A stretch of 64,000 bases of DNA from a candidate division TM6 bacterium SOIL31 (GCA_001468865.1 LDIY01000007.1:119770-183769); one strand, 5' to 3'; positions 45,522 to 55,649 are shown, counted from the first letter of the stretch. Numbers and translations: made by a program. Notes: generated by a model not told the origin, from the letters alone.

Positions 45522-47207
45522 ATGATGTTTTACCGAGTGAAGTTAATCTGTTCCATTTTTTTATTATCTGCTATCTATTCCGTCATTTTACCTGAACAAA
45601 AAGCTCCTTCAGAGCAGTCATCCGAGCAACTTTCAGCCGATTATAAAGATTTTGATTTTGATAGTGTTTCTTTTGATGAAGAAGATGACTACGATTTTAT
45701 GAATGAATACCTGGATACTACGGGTATGGATCATATATCGCGCGCGATAGATCCGGTAGTGATTATTACTATTTTGACCGCTCTTGATGTGCCCGCCATT
45801 TTGCAAGAACCACTTTTTTTGCATACCAATATTCTCAATAAGCGTAGTTTACTTGATCAGCCGATATTTGAACCTGATCGTGCGGAGTTTCCAGGCAAAT
45901 GGGTGGTGGGGACGAGCGCTTTTGCGCGTAAAACAACGCGATCAAATTTTACCAAAAATAGTGACCGGTTAGATTCATGGCTTGCTCTTTCACAAGCATC
46001 TCTTATTGGTAAGCTTGAGCGAGCTCTTACCAATGCAAATCAGCTTTCTCCTGGCCTTAATATAGAAATAGCCAAAATATTTTCTCTTTTTGAAAACATG
46101 ACGGTAGAAGAACGGCAAGTTGGTTTTATGACGCATTGCATGAAGCGGTGGCGGAATGTCACATTGCGCATCATGATGCCGATTTTTTATCAGGAAAGTA
46201 ATTTTTCTTTAACCAAAGCGGAACAAGACGAAGTTGCACGGGTGTTAGGGGCGATGGAACCTGAAGAAGAAAAAAGATTTAGAAAAGCTCATTTTATCAG
46301 TGACAAAATTGGATTTGGCGATACGCGTATTGAAGTTGATGGTACGGTACTTAAGCGGCCCACCTATACATTGCGTTTGGGCGGTCTTGCAACTATTCCT
46401 ACCGCATGGACATGGGGAAGTGGATTTTTGGGTTCATCATTTCCAAAACCTTCAACCTTGCCAACATTTGAATTGGATGCCATTTTTAATGCGCTTGAAA
46501 ATCCCAGTGTTGAATCTGAACAAGAAGCAATGCGTATTTTAATGGATTTTTTGCTTGATAGTTTTGATCGAGTAGCAGCTGATTTGATTGATGTGCCACT
46601 CGGGAATCGGGGGCATTTGGGGCTTGGTGCATATATGAGAGGCAAAGTACCTTGCGATGCTTTTTTTAATACCTGGTTTGCTTCCAGAATCAAATTTGCA
46701 AATCGCATATCATTAGAGCTTTTTGTTCCGGCGCGAGAAAAAAGATTTTATATTAATAGGATTGATGAGCAAGGATTTGCGGATCGCAATTTTGCTGATA
46801 CTAATATGGCAGCAGAAAACGTACAGTTTCTTAAAGAACAAGCAATTTCACGTCTCTTTTTACGCGCGTTTAGTACGCGCGTAGTCCCGGGAGTTATTTT
46901 CCGCTGGAATAGTGGGATGTATTATAAGGGTGAATTATTCGGATTCAATTTAGGTCTTGATTATTGGTTGCAAAATAAGGCGCGCCTTTCATCAATTGCT
47001 GCTCCTCCAAAAACACTTACTGAAATTGATATTCCAAAAGCAAAACAACCGGTGGCGCAACAAAGTAAAATCTTTGGCGCTTTCTTACTTAAGCATAAAA
47101 CAGATAAGGCTACGTGGTTTTTCTCGCTCAATGCTGATGCCTCATTGAATACCAAGGGGCTAGGGCAAGACTATTCGGTGGCGCTCAATTTTGAAGCAAA
47201 CTTTTAA
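45522..47207 (+). CDS. Predicted outer-membrane beta-barrel protein
   Basis: N-terminal hydrophobic segment; alternating beta-like strands; C-terminal ...YSVALNFEANF ending in Phe. Confidence 0.65.
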   Translation: MMFYRVKLICSIFLLSAIYSVILPEQKAPSEQSSEQLSADYKDFDFDSVSFDEEDDYDFMNEYLDTTGMDHISRAIDPVVIITILTALDVPAILQEPLFLHTNILNKRSLLDQPIFEPDRAEFPGKWVVGTSAFARKTTRSNFTKNSDRLDSWLALSQASLIGKLERALTNANQLSPGLNIEIAKIFSLFENMTVEERQVGFMTHCMKRWRNVTLRIMMPIFYQESNFSLTKAEQDEVARVLGAMEPEEEKRFRKAHFISDKIGFGDTRIEVDGTVLKRPTYTLRLGGLATIPTAWTWGSGFLGSSFPKPSTLPTFELDAIFNALENPSVESEQEAMRILMDFLLDSFDRVAADLIDVPLGNRGHLGLGAYMRGKVPCDAFFNTWFASRIKFANRISLELFVPAREKRFYINRIDEQGFADRNFADTNMAAENVQFLKEQAISRLFLRAFSTRVVPGVIFRWNSGMYYKGELFGFNLGLDYWLQNKARLSSIAAPPKTLTEIDIPKAKQPVAQQSKIFGAFLLKHKTDKATWFFSLNADASLNTKGLGQDYSVALNFEANF

Positions 47208-47242
47208 GAGATATATGAATGGAATGTCTTAAGTATAATCTT

Positions 47243-47324
47243 TACTGGGGTCCCCATGTGACCGTGGCCTTCGTAGCCTTTGGCGAAGTAGGCAATGTGA
47301 ATGTAACATGGGGTATAAGCTTTT
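47243..47324. repeat. Dispersed intergenic repeat (GGGGTCCCCATGTG...CTTCGTAGCCTTTGGCGAAGTAGGC...ACATGGGGT)
   Basis: Terminally inverted CCCCATG/CATGGGG with an inner palindrome. Confidence 0.6.
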
Positions 47325-47396
47325 AATGAGTGTGTGTAGTATGGTAAGAATAATAAGTAAGAAGTTTTTGATTGACCATTTACAAGGGAGAGCGCG

Positions 47397-48209
47397 TTGA
47401 AAAAAATACTATTTTTATCATCACTACTCACTGCTTTTTTTCTGGTACGCTCAGAAGCGTATATTATTTTGGAATCATCTGTTATTAAAATAGCAGATGG
47501 AACTTTTATCAATGCTGATGAAATAGAATTTATTAGAAAATTTCGACGCAAACTTTTAGAATATCTGCTGGGGGAAATTCTGCCCAACAATCAGCGTAAA
47601 GGCAAATATCATCTGCAGGGTAAATGGTATACCGTAGAAGCTCTGGCGCGTATTGAACAAGACATAAGCGGATTGTCAGATAAACAATCGATGATAACAA
47701 AATCAGCACTGCAAGAAGTTTTAACTATAGCCAAAGCTGATTTTATTGTTCAATCGAATGAGTTTATAGAAAGTGGACGTGGGGCTAAAAATATTATGGT
47801 GGTACTTATTCAAGAAGATTGCCAAAAACGTGGACGTCCCGATAGTTTGTTGCTCGAATGGGCTAAGACTAAAGAAGGTCAAGAATCAACGATGTTTGAG
47901 CGGCAAGTAACCAGCTTTGGTGACTATTATCATTTCTTAAAAGATTTAGTGAACTTTTTATTAGATCTTACCCATAGTTGTCCGCGCGCAGAAGCGCAAT
48001 TTAAAGATCGGGTTGCAAAATGGGGAGCTGTCAAAACCATTCTTCCCGTGGTGATCAAAAAGGCACATGCAAAGGGCGATCACGTTAATGAAATTGAATT
48101 TTTAAAATATCTTAAAGAGCGGTATCTCGATTCTCTGCTGATGAGTGACATTACTCCTCAGGTTATAGCGCCCTTGTTAACAGAATATATAAAACACACT
48201 CATGGCTGA
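47397..48209 (+). CDS. Exported hypothetical protein
   Basis: Signal peptide-like start (KKILFLSSLLTAFFLVRSEAY); overlaps the recD2 start by 8 nt. Confidence 0.65.
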   Translation: MKKILFLSSLLTAFFLVRSEAYIILESSVIKIADGTFINADEIEFIRKFRRKLLEYLLGEILPNNQRKGKYHLQGKWYTVEALARIEQDISGLSDKQSMITKSALQEVLTIAKADFIVQSNEFIESGRGAKNIMVVLIQEDCQKRGRPDSLLLEWAKTKEGQESTMFERQVTSFGDYYHFLKDLVNFLLDLTHSCPRAEAQFKDRVAKWGAVKTILPVVIKKAHAKGDHVNEIEFLKYLKERYLDSLLMSDITPQVIAPLLTEYIKHTHG

Positions 48210-50388
48210 AACTGAAATTATTCACGGTATTATTGATCGCGTCATTTATCATAACGAAGAAAACGGCTTTGCCGTTTTTGTTGTGCAGCTTGGACGAGAT
48301 AACAGCGTTACGGTAAAAGGAACAGTAGCGAGCATCACTGCTGGAGAACAAGTATCTATTCGGGGTGTCTGGAACATGCATCAAAAATTTGGCAAGCAAT
48401 TTGATGCGCATGCATGTGAAAAACAGGCACCCTCTTCCATTTCTGGATTAAAAAAATATCTTGGTTCAGGGCTGATCAAGGGCATTGGGCCCGCGTATGC
48501 TGATAAATTAGTAACAGCCTTTGGTGAAAAAGTGTTGGAGGTTATTGATAAAAATCCTGAACGATTGCGTTCAGTGCCAGGCATTGGTGCAAAGCGCGTT
48601 GAGATAATTATTACCGCGTGGAAAGATCAAAGAGAAATTTCTAACATCATGGTATTTTTGCAAAATAAGGGAATTTCTACTACGTATGCGGTGAAAATTT
48701 ATAAACAGTATAAAGAAAATTCAATAGCAATCATTGAAGAAAATCCCTATCGTCTTGCGCAAGATATTTGGGGCATTGGTTTTAAAACTGCAGATCAGAT
48801 TGCACAAAAAAATGGTGTTGCTGCTGATTGTAAGCGGCGTATTACTGCAGCTTTGCTGCATATTATTCAAACAACAGCTTCTGACGGTAATTTATATATA
48901 GCTCTTGATGATCTTAAAACGGAGACTGCAACATTACTTGAATTAGAGCTAGAAGCAATTCAACTCATAATCAAAGGTGCGCTTCATGATTTATATAATG
49001 CGGATAAAATAAAATTACTGACCTATCAAGATATTCATTATATTACGTTGCCTTCATTTTATTTTTCTGAAAAAGGTATTGCGCATAAAGTTGTAAAATT
49101 ACTTGAATATCCATGCAATCACACATTTGATTTAGCTACAATAGAACAATCCTTTGAAAAAACCGCAACAGAGAATTCTGTTGCGTTAAATGAGCATCAA
49201 CGTAATGGTGTTATTGCATGCCTTCAGCATAAAGTTACCATCATCACGGGCGGTCCGGGAACTGGTAAAACAACGCTCATTAAAAAATTATTAACAATCT
49301 TGGATACGCAACGCGTTAAATATTCTCTTGCAGCTCCAACAGGACGAGCTGCAAAACGAATTACTGAAGGCACTGGAAGACCTGCGTCAACGTTGCATCG
49401 GTTACTTGATTTTGATGTCAGCACCATGGGATTTAGGCACAATGAAAGCAATGCGCTTGCGCTCGATTATTTGATTGTTGATGAAGCATCCATGATTGAT
49501 GTTTTTCTTGCACAAGCGCTTCTCAAAGCGTTGCCATATTCGGCGCACCTGGTGCTTATTGGAGACATAGATCAATTACCTTCTGTTGGCGCGGGAAACT
49601 TTCTCCATGATATGATTGCAAGCAAAAAAATTACAACTATACACTTGCAGCATATTTTTAGACAAGCGCAAAATAGTTTAATTGTGATTAACGCGCACAA
49701 AATTAACAATGGTGAATTTCCGGTCTCATCACATGAAGATTCGCGAAAAGATTTTATTTTTATTAAAGAAGATAATCCTGAAAATATTCCCCAACATCTA
49801 GAAACAATTTTTGGTAAAGGATTACGTCATTATGGCATTCACAAAGATGATGCTATTGTGTTGACGCCAATGCACCGTGGTGTTGCAGGAACGCAAAAAT
49901 TAAATCATGATCTGCAGCAAATGCTTTGCGGCCCATATGAAGGGCCGGTAATGACGTATGCAGGAGCGCAATATCAGATTGGCGATCGGGTGATGCAGTT
50001 GCGCAATAATTATGATAAGCATGTTTTTAATGGCGATATTGGTATTATTGAATCAATTAATGCTGAAGATAAGATTATGCAGGTTAATTTTCTTGGGCAA
50101 TTAGTTGAATATGAAACGTCAGACTTAAATGAATTGGTACACGCGTATGCAATTTCCATTCATAAAAGCCAAGGTTCAGAATTTGCAGCAGTTGTTATTC
50201 CTCTTTTTATGCAGCACTTTATGATGTTGCAACGCAATTTACTCTATACGGCCGTTACGCGGGCAAAAAAATTATGTATTATTATTGGGCAATCAAAAGC
50301 TGTTGCAATGGCGGTGAAAAATAATAAAAGCGTTGAACGCATTACGTTTTTACAACAATTTCTGACAAGTGATTTGGCGTGCAGATAA
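48202..50388 (+). CDS. recD2: RecD2-type ATP-dependent DNA helicase
   Basis: SGLKKYLGSGLIKGIGPAYADKLV (HhH region), TIITGGPGTGKTTLIKKLL (Walker A), DYLIVDEASMIDVFLAQALL, AYAISIHKSQGSEFAAVVIPL, RNLLYTAVTRAKKLCIIIG. Confidence 0.96.
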   Translation: MAETEIIHGIIDRVIYHNEENGFAVFVVQLGRDNSVTVKGTVASITAGEQVSIRGVWNMHQKFGKQFDAHACEKQAPSSISGLKKYLGSGLIKGIGPAYADKLVTAFGEKVLEVIDKNPERLRSVPGIGAKRVEIIITAWKDQREISNIMVFLQNKGISTTYAVKIYKQYKENSIAIIEENPYRLAQDIWGIGFKTADQIAQKNGVAADCKRRITAALLHIIQTTASDGNLYIALDDLKTETATLLELELEAIQLIIKGALHDLYNADKIKLLTYQDIHYITLPSFYFSEKGIAHKVVKLLEYPCNHTFDLATIEQSFEKTATENSVALNEHQRNGVIACLQHKVTIITGGPGTGKTTLIKKLLTILDTQRVKYSLAAPTGRAAKRITEGTGRPASTLHRLLDFDVSTMGFRHNESNALALDYLIVDEASMIDVFLAQALLKALPYSAHLVLIGDIDQLPSVGAGNFLHDMIASKKITTIHLQHIFRQAQNSLIVINAHKINNGEFPVSSHEDSRKDFIFIKEDNPENIPQHLETIFGKGLRHYGIHKDDAIVLTPMHRGVAGTQKLNHDLQQMLCGPYEGPVMTYAGAQYQIGDRVMQLRNNYDKHVFNGDIGIIESINAEDKIMQVNFLGQLVEYETSDLNELVHAYAISIHKSQGSEFAAVVIPLFMQHFMMLQRNLLYTAVTRAKKLCIIIGQSKAVAMAVKNNKSVERITFLQQFLTSDLACR

Positions 50389-51044
50389 AAAAAATCAGTT
50401 TTTTTATTTTGGTAATGAGTGCATTCTGGGTGCATGCATTATATGAACCACGTCATGCTGAATGCATTGTGGTGCTTGATCCATCCGGTGATGCCAAACG
50501 TACCGGAAGACGCATTGGTGATAATTTTGAACGTGGGTTGACGTTGCAATGTGCGGAGAAAATAAAAGAAGTCATTGAGCGATCAGCTCCGCATATTAAA
50601 ATTGTCATTACACGTATGCCGGGCGATATTGTCTATGATTTACAAAATGCGTCACTTGCAAATCGCATTAATGCTGATCTTTTTATTAATCTCAATTTTT
50701 ATTATACGCAAGAAACCAAACCCACTTTGTTTTTATATCAATTTTCTTATGGCAATGATTTTGCGCAATGTAATCAGGGACTTGCATTGCATACCTATGA
50801 TCAAGCATATAAAATTAATAAATCAGTGACGGATGAGATTGCACAAGTCTTTAAAAAATCATTATTGCAACCACAATACCAATCATTATTTATGGTAGCT
50901 GGGGTGTATGCATTGCCCATTAAACCATTAATTGGTATTGTGGCGCCGAGTATTTCCGTTGAAGCAGGGTTGAAAAATAAGGAATTATGGATCAATTATT
51001 GTGAAGCAATTGCACGGGGGATAATTGAGGTATTGTCTATTTAA
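50379..51044 (+). CDS. N-acetylmuramoyl-L-alanine amidase (Amidase_3)-like protein, probable catalytic loss
   Basis: Fold-level match CIVVLDPSGDAKRTGR...TLQCAEKIKEVIE...IVITRMPGDIVYDLQNASLANRINADLFINLNFYY...SISVEAGLKNKE, but the catalytic His positions are replaced. Confidence 0.7.
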   Translation: MQIKKISFFILVMSAFWVHALYEPRHAECIVVLDPSGDAKRTGRRIGDNFERGLTLQCAEKIKEVIERSAPHIKIVITRMPGDIVYDLQNASLANRINADLFINLNFYYTQETKPTLFLYQFSYGNDFAQCNQGLALHTYDQAYKINKSVTDEIAQVFKKSLLQPQYQSLFMVAGVYALPIKPLIGIVAPSISVEAGLKNKELWINYCEAIARGIIEVLSI

Positions 51045-51064
51045 GATAAAAATAACTCTCTCTC

Positions 51065-51229
51065 CCGTTCGCCCTGAGTGTTTTATGAAGCGTAGCGGAA
51101 TAAAATGTATCGAAGGGTTAGTTTTTGAAAATTTTTGTTTATTATTTTCGAAAAGATAAATTTAAGCAAGAAATACCCTTCGATACATTTTCCTGCGTAA
51201 GAACTTTGGAAAACACTCAGGGCGAACGG
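51065..51229. repeat. MITE-like element with 20-bp terminal inverted repeats
   Basis: ccgttcgccctgagtgtttt (51065..51084) and aaaacactcagggcgaacgg (51210..51229); inner inverted pair aaaatgtatcgaaggg (51102..51117)/cccttcgatacatttt (51176..51191). Confidence 0.85.
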
Positions 51230-51257
51230 AAAGGGAAGAATTCTTTTAAAAAAAAAG

Positions 51258-51830
51258 ATGTACACGCCATATAGAAAAACAACTATGAACAAAACTCATC
51301 ACTATATAATCATCTCCGCAGCATCTTTTTTTACGGCACTTCTTTTCTTTGCCATTTATAATCAATGGATTATCTTTTGTTCGCCTTGGTCTGCATCAGC
51401 AGAAAAAACATCCTCTGTTCTTATCCACAAAAAGCAAATAACTCATCATTATTATCACGGTGATAAATGGAAGACAGAAAAACAAGAAATGTTGTGGCAA
51501 GATAACGTAGAACAAAATATTTTTCATCTGATTAATGCCTGGCTTTTGTTACTGGATGAAGAACATATCACCGCAAAAAAAACCACGCTTCAGTCAGCGT
51601 TAGTGACGACTGCCGGATGCGCATATCTTTCTTTTGATCATAATATTTTGGGAAAAGAAGATACTATTTTTAAAAAATGGATGGTTATCGAAGGATTATT
51701 AAAAACAATCGTGGCGAATGGCATTACCATTCACCACGTTCAATTTTTAGTGCAACACCAACCATTGCAAGATGCTCATCTTGATTTTTCTTTGCCATGG
51801 TCAGTTCATGGGTTTATTCATCAAGTTTAA
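51258..51830 (+). CDS. Membrane-anchored protein, possible GerMN-like domain
   Basis: N-terminal TM helix; C-terminus VTTAGCAYLSFDHNIL...GLLKTIVANGITIHHVQFLVQHQPLQDAHLDFSLPW resembles GerMN organisation. Confidence 0.5.
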   Translation: MYTPYRKTTMNKTHHYIIISAASFFTALLFFAIYNQWIIFCSPWSASAEKTSSVLIHKKQITHHYYHGDKWKTEKQEMLWQDNVEQNIFHLINAWLLLLDEEHITAKKTTLQSALVTTAGCAYLSFDHNILGKEDTIFKKWMVIEGLLKTIVANGITIHHVQFLVQHQPLQDAHLDFSLPWSVHGFIHQV

Positions 51831-52908
51831 TCACGCTCACCGTGTTAGACGTGTAATTAGTTACATATGCATATTTGCCATTACTTGATAATGCAATTGC
51901 ATCAGGAGATTGCCCAACAGCAATGGTAGGTGCAATCACTTTTCTTTTTTTAATATCAATGATACTGACTGTTCCTTGACCAGCAGTTAGTCCCGTGAAG
52001 TTTTGCCCATCAGCATAGAGCGTGTTATAGTTGGTAACATATGCATAGCGGCCATCATCTGATATTGCAATACCAGAAGGTTGTATGCCTACTTCGATGG
52101 TATCAACTATTTCATGCGTACGTAAATTAACAACACTTACCGTGGTGCCAAATGGTGCAAAATTATTGCTGCCAAAATTGGTAACAAATGCGTATTTACC
52201 GTTAGGAGTTATTGCAATTCCAAAAGGTCCAGAAAAACCAGGGATGGTATCAATGACAGCATTATTACTTGTTTGAATAATACTCATGGTGCCTGTACCC
52301 GGGTTGCCATCAACATAATTGATAACATACACAAATCTACCATCGGGTGACATTGCAAGTGCTGCAGGAGCTTGACCAACAACAATCGGTTGTCCCACAA
52401 TAGTGTTGGTGTTGAGATCCACCACACGAACGGTGTTGGTCATGCCGCTTTGGCTTCCTGCACCATAATTATTTACGTATGCGTATCGACAATTCGGGGT
52501 GATTACCATACCTGATGGACCATCAAAACCATTGATGGTACCAAGTACTTGATTGTTTGCTGTGTTGATAATGGTTATAGTGGTGCTATTGCTATTAGTT
52601 ACGTATGCTCGTGTGCCGGCATTGTTAATGGTGACCGTATAAGGTTGATCAAAACTGATATCAGTAATTGTTTGCTTAAGCAGATTGTGTTTGAGATCAA
52701 GCACGCTTACTGAATCTTCACCTCCAATACCATAATTATTATTGTTGGCAACATATGCAGTGCGATTATTGCACGTAAGAGCAAGGCCTGCAGGAGTAAC
52801 GCCAACATTAATCGTTGCAACAGCAATAGCATCATTATGGGGATGGGTAAGTGTTGGGAGTAATAGTAAGAAAGTCAAAACATAATTGTTTTGCATGGTA
52901 ATTTTCAT
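51814..52908 (-). CDS. Exported YVTN-type beta-propeller protein
   Basis: Repeated NGKYAYVTNYTSNTVSVI / DGRYAYVTNYNTLY / NGKYAFVTNFGSN / TAYVANNNNYG units. Confidence 0.92.
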   Translation of the reverse strand: MKITMQNNYVLTFLLLLPTLTHPHNDAIAVATINVGVTPAGLALTCNNRTAYVANNNNYGIGGEDSVSVLDLKHNLLKQTITDISFDQPYTVTINNAGTRAYVTNSNSTTITIINTANNQVLGTINGFDGPSGMVITPNCRYAYVNNYGAGSQSGMTNTVRVVDLNTNTIVGQPIVVGQAPAALAMSPDGRFVYVINYVDGNPGTGTMSIIQTSNNAVIDTIPGFSGPFGIAITPNGKYAFVTNFGSNNFAPFGTTVSVVNLRTHEIVDTIEVGIQPSGIAISDDGRYAYVTNYNTLYADGQNFTGLTAGQGTVSIIDIKKRKVIAPTIAVGQSPDAIALSSNGKYAYVTNYTSNTVSVIKLDE

Positions 52909-53061
52909 TCGATTCCTTTTTTTTAAGATATTTCTCGCGATAATAATACACTCTCGTGCACAATGTCGAGCATTTGTGTGTTTTCTTTTTTACAGTAGTG
53001 CGTAATTGCTGTATCCTCTTGAGCGAGATTATACATTTTTTAATTACACGAGAGGGTTTTT

Positions 53062-53748
53062 ATGAACAATACAAAAGGTTTACTACTTGTTGCTACCACA
53101 ATGGTTGCTACCATGCACGGGGCAGAAAATCTGCCAGGCAGAACACAAAATCTTAATATTAGTAAGATTACCGAGAATGCGTGGGTAGAACTTTCTGCAG
53201 GTAAAGACGACACTCAAAATATTCTGCGTGATTTAGCCCGTAATGCTAATAATCCAGATTTTGAACTTTCAATTAAACTAACGGTAAAGCCATTTGCCAT
53301 ATTGCAAGAGATAGAAGATGACGGTGTTGATAATATTGGTAACGAATATTTGGCAATGCAAATTGCTCGTTTAGTGCGCGATAGCAACAAAAGAGCGGGG
53401 AAAAAACAAGGTTTCATTGAAAGTATCGTACATGATCCAATAGCGATGGGATTTGTTTTTGGAGCATACATGGAAAAAAAAGAAGCTGAGGCATTGCGCA
53501 ATGGAATGAAATTTGAGCTAAATCTCAAAGAATTACTACTTTCTGCAGACTCAGATGGAAAAACCGTTGGTGAGTTAGTAGATGAAAAGCAAGCGGCAGG
53601 TCATCCGGGAGCAGTTTTATTGAAAGTATTGTTGAATGAAGTCGAAAAAGATATTAGAAAAAATGAAGAATTGAAAAAACAAGAAGAAGAAAAAAAAGAA
53701 GCAGCGGCAGCAGAACTGCAAGAGAAATTAGGGCTTGAACAAAAGTAG
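53062..53748 (+). CDS. Exported hypothetical protein with charged C-terminal helix
   Basis: MNNTKGLLLVATTMVATMHGAEN signal peptide; EELKKQEEEKKEAAAAELQEKL tail. Confidence 0.65.
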   Translation: MNNTKGLLLVATTMVATMHGAENLPGRTQNLNISKITENAWVELSAGKDDTQNILRDLARNANNPDFELSIKLTVKPFAILQEIEDDGVDNIGNEYLAMQIARLVRDSNKRAGKKQGFIESIVHDPIAMGFVFGAYMEKKEAEALRNGMKFELNLKELLLSADSDGKTVGELVDEKQAAGHPGAVLLKVLLNEVEKDIRKNEELKKQEEEKKEAAAAELQEKLGLEQK

Positions 53749-53757
53749 GTATTACTT

Positions 53758-54174
53758 ATGAAGAAATTAATAACATTAATGATGGTGACAGTAATCTCAT
53801 TATCTTTTGCACAAGAAGATATTTCTCTTGATAATTCTCGCGCAGAAAAGGATGCGAAAGAGCTGCATTCTGCCGCGGAAAATTGTGAAGATATCGAAGA
53901 TATATTTATCAATAGAGGTACAACCATCAAGCAAATAAGATTCGCCTTAAACTATGAAAAAGAAGGCAAAAATCCTTTGACAGTTGCGAGATTGAAAGAT
54001 TGTGAAAATTGTCGTAATTTTGCCAAACAGCTAGAGAAAGTGGCCCAATTTGTTGAGGATGTTGAAGTATTAAAACTCGATCATTTGACGTTAGGAGAAA
54101 TCTTCGATGATTTTGGCTTGCAGGATTTTAGTGATTTGCACTGCTTGATTTATGGTACAAATCTTCAAAAGTAA
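53758..54174 (+). CDS. Small exported hypothetical protein
   Basis: MKKLITLMMVTVISLSFAQED signal peptide; follows the previous CDS by 9 nt. Confidence 0.6.
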   Translation: MKKLITLMMVTVISLSFAQEDISLDNSRAEKDAKELHSAAENCEDIEDIFINRGTTIKQIRFALNYEKEGKNPLTVARLKDCENCRNFAKQLEKVAQFVEDVEVLKLDHLTLGEIFDDFGLQDFSDLHCLIYGTNLQK

Positions 54175-54196
54175 ACATTTTTTTGATGCTAAGTTA

Positions 54197-54234
54197 ATAA
54201 AGAAGGCTTGGAATTTTCCAAGCCCTTCTTTATT
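54197..54234. terminator. Bidirectional terminator-like hairpin
   Basis: aaagaaggcttggaattttccaagcccttcttt. Confidence 0.8.
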
Positions 54235-54247
54235 CAATATTCTCTTT

Positions 54248-55510
54248 TTAAAAATCCACGGAAATTACCGCCCCAACGGTAGGAAATAGCGCAACGTTTT
54301 TACCATTAAACGGCGAACGCGTAAATAATCCTAATTCCGGCCTTAACCGTGCATCGGGACGATGCACACTAAAGTCGTAGGTGAATTTAGTAATGATATG
54401 GTGCATAGTAAAATCATCAAGGCGGCGCGATGTATTTGCAATGTTGTTTGAAAATTCTTGTGTTTTTAATGCATATTCACCATCACCTTGTTTAAGGTAT
54501 TGATATCCAACTTTAAACGATAATCCTTTAATAAAGCGATAGAGTTCAACATATAAGTTAAATCGTTGAACAAGACCAGAATCTTTGAACACTTGCGTTT
54601 TTTCAAGCAATAGCAATTCTGTTTGTTCAACATCTGTTTTGATACGGCGCGTGCGCGTGTGGCCAAAGATTTGTGTGAGTTGTATATCAATACCGCATTT
54701 AAAGTTGGTGCCAAGTGTTAAATCAAGACCCAATCCAAATGGCATTGATACTGCACCATCATATCCAAAAGGAACGGCAAAGAGTAAATCTTCATTTTCG
54801 CGCAGTCCGGTGGGAAAACCAATACCCCAACGCCAGTTGACGCGTACGCATTTCAAAAACGGTTTATTTTGATAAAAATCACGGAACCATTCAACTAATA
54901 ATGTTAAATCACCCGTTCCCGTGCGATCCCATCCACAAAGATCAAGACACCCAAGTTCTTTTACATTTGCCGCTATATTATCAGTTAATAATGTGTGTAC
55001 TAATTTATCTAAGTTATCCAGATTTGGTGTGCGATCAATAAACATGACATCTTTAAGCGTCATTTTATACACCGGCAGATATAAACCGATACGCCAATCA
55101 TTAGCAAAATAAAGATTTGCAGCAAATGCGGTCGCAAAGTTTAATTGAAGATCACCATCAACAATAAATCGTCCACGAATGCCATTATCACTATCAAGGA
55201 GCGCTGAGCGCAGTTGCCCGATTGCACTGTTCTCAGGAAAACCTTCAAGCATGGCGAGTGCGTTTTGTTCGCAATTCCAAATGCGCAAAGGAGATGCTAC
55301 GCCACCTTCATCGTTATATCCTTTTGCATTGTGGTAACCGCCTTCAGCATAAAAAGCAACTTGCCACCAATGCAGATTATTAAACGTAGGACGAATTAAT
55401 GTATCGTAGGGCCACATAGTATTGACAATATTCATTGCATGCATGGAAATGAATGTTGTGGTCAGCGTTAGCAAAACCAGAGAAAGTTTTATCTTTTTTC
55501 TGCACGTCAT
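54248..55510 (-). CDS. Predicted outer-membrane beta-barrel protein
   Basis: Signal peptide; many aromatic alternating strands; C-terminal GAVISVDF ending in Phe. Confidence 0.7.
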   Translation of the reverse strand: MTCRKKIKLSLVLLTLTTTFISMHAMNIVNTMWPYDTLIRPTFNNLHWWQVAFYAEGGYHNAKGYNDEGGVASPLRIWNCEQNALAMLEGFPENSAIGQLRSALLDSDNGIRGRFIVDGDLQLNFATAFAANLYFANDWRIGLYLPVYKMTLKDVMFIDRTPNLDNLDKLVHTLLTDNIAANVKELGCLDLCGWDRTGTGDLTLLVEWFRDFYQNKPFLKCVRVNWRWGIGFPTGLRENEDLLFAVPFGYDGAVSMPFGLGLDLTLGTNFKCGIDIQLTQIFGHTRTRRIKTDVEQTELLLLEKTQVFKDSGLVQRFNLYVELYRFIKGLSFKVGYQYLKQGDGEYALKTQEFSNNIANTSRRLDDFTMHHIITKFTYDFSVHRPDARLRPELGLFTRSPFNGKNVALFPTVGAVISVDF

Positions 55511-55548
55511 TGCAGTGTCCTTTTATGATTTTTATTCAGGTGTTCGAT

Positions 55549-55649
55549 ATGGTTCGACAGGCTCACCACAAACGGGATTAATAATTCTTCTTTTTTTGTC
55601 ATGAATTTTCTTTTCTCCGTTCGTCCTGAGCTTGTCGAAGGATACGAAC
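55549..55649. repeat. Inverted-repeat pair of the GTCGAAGG family
   Basis: ggttcgacaggctcaccacaaacggg facing ccgttcgtcctgagcttgtcgaaggatacgaac. Confidence 0.7.
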
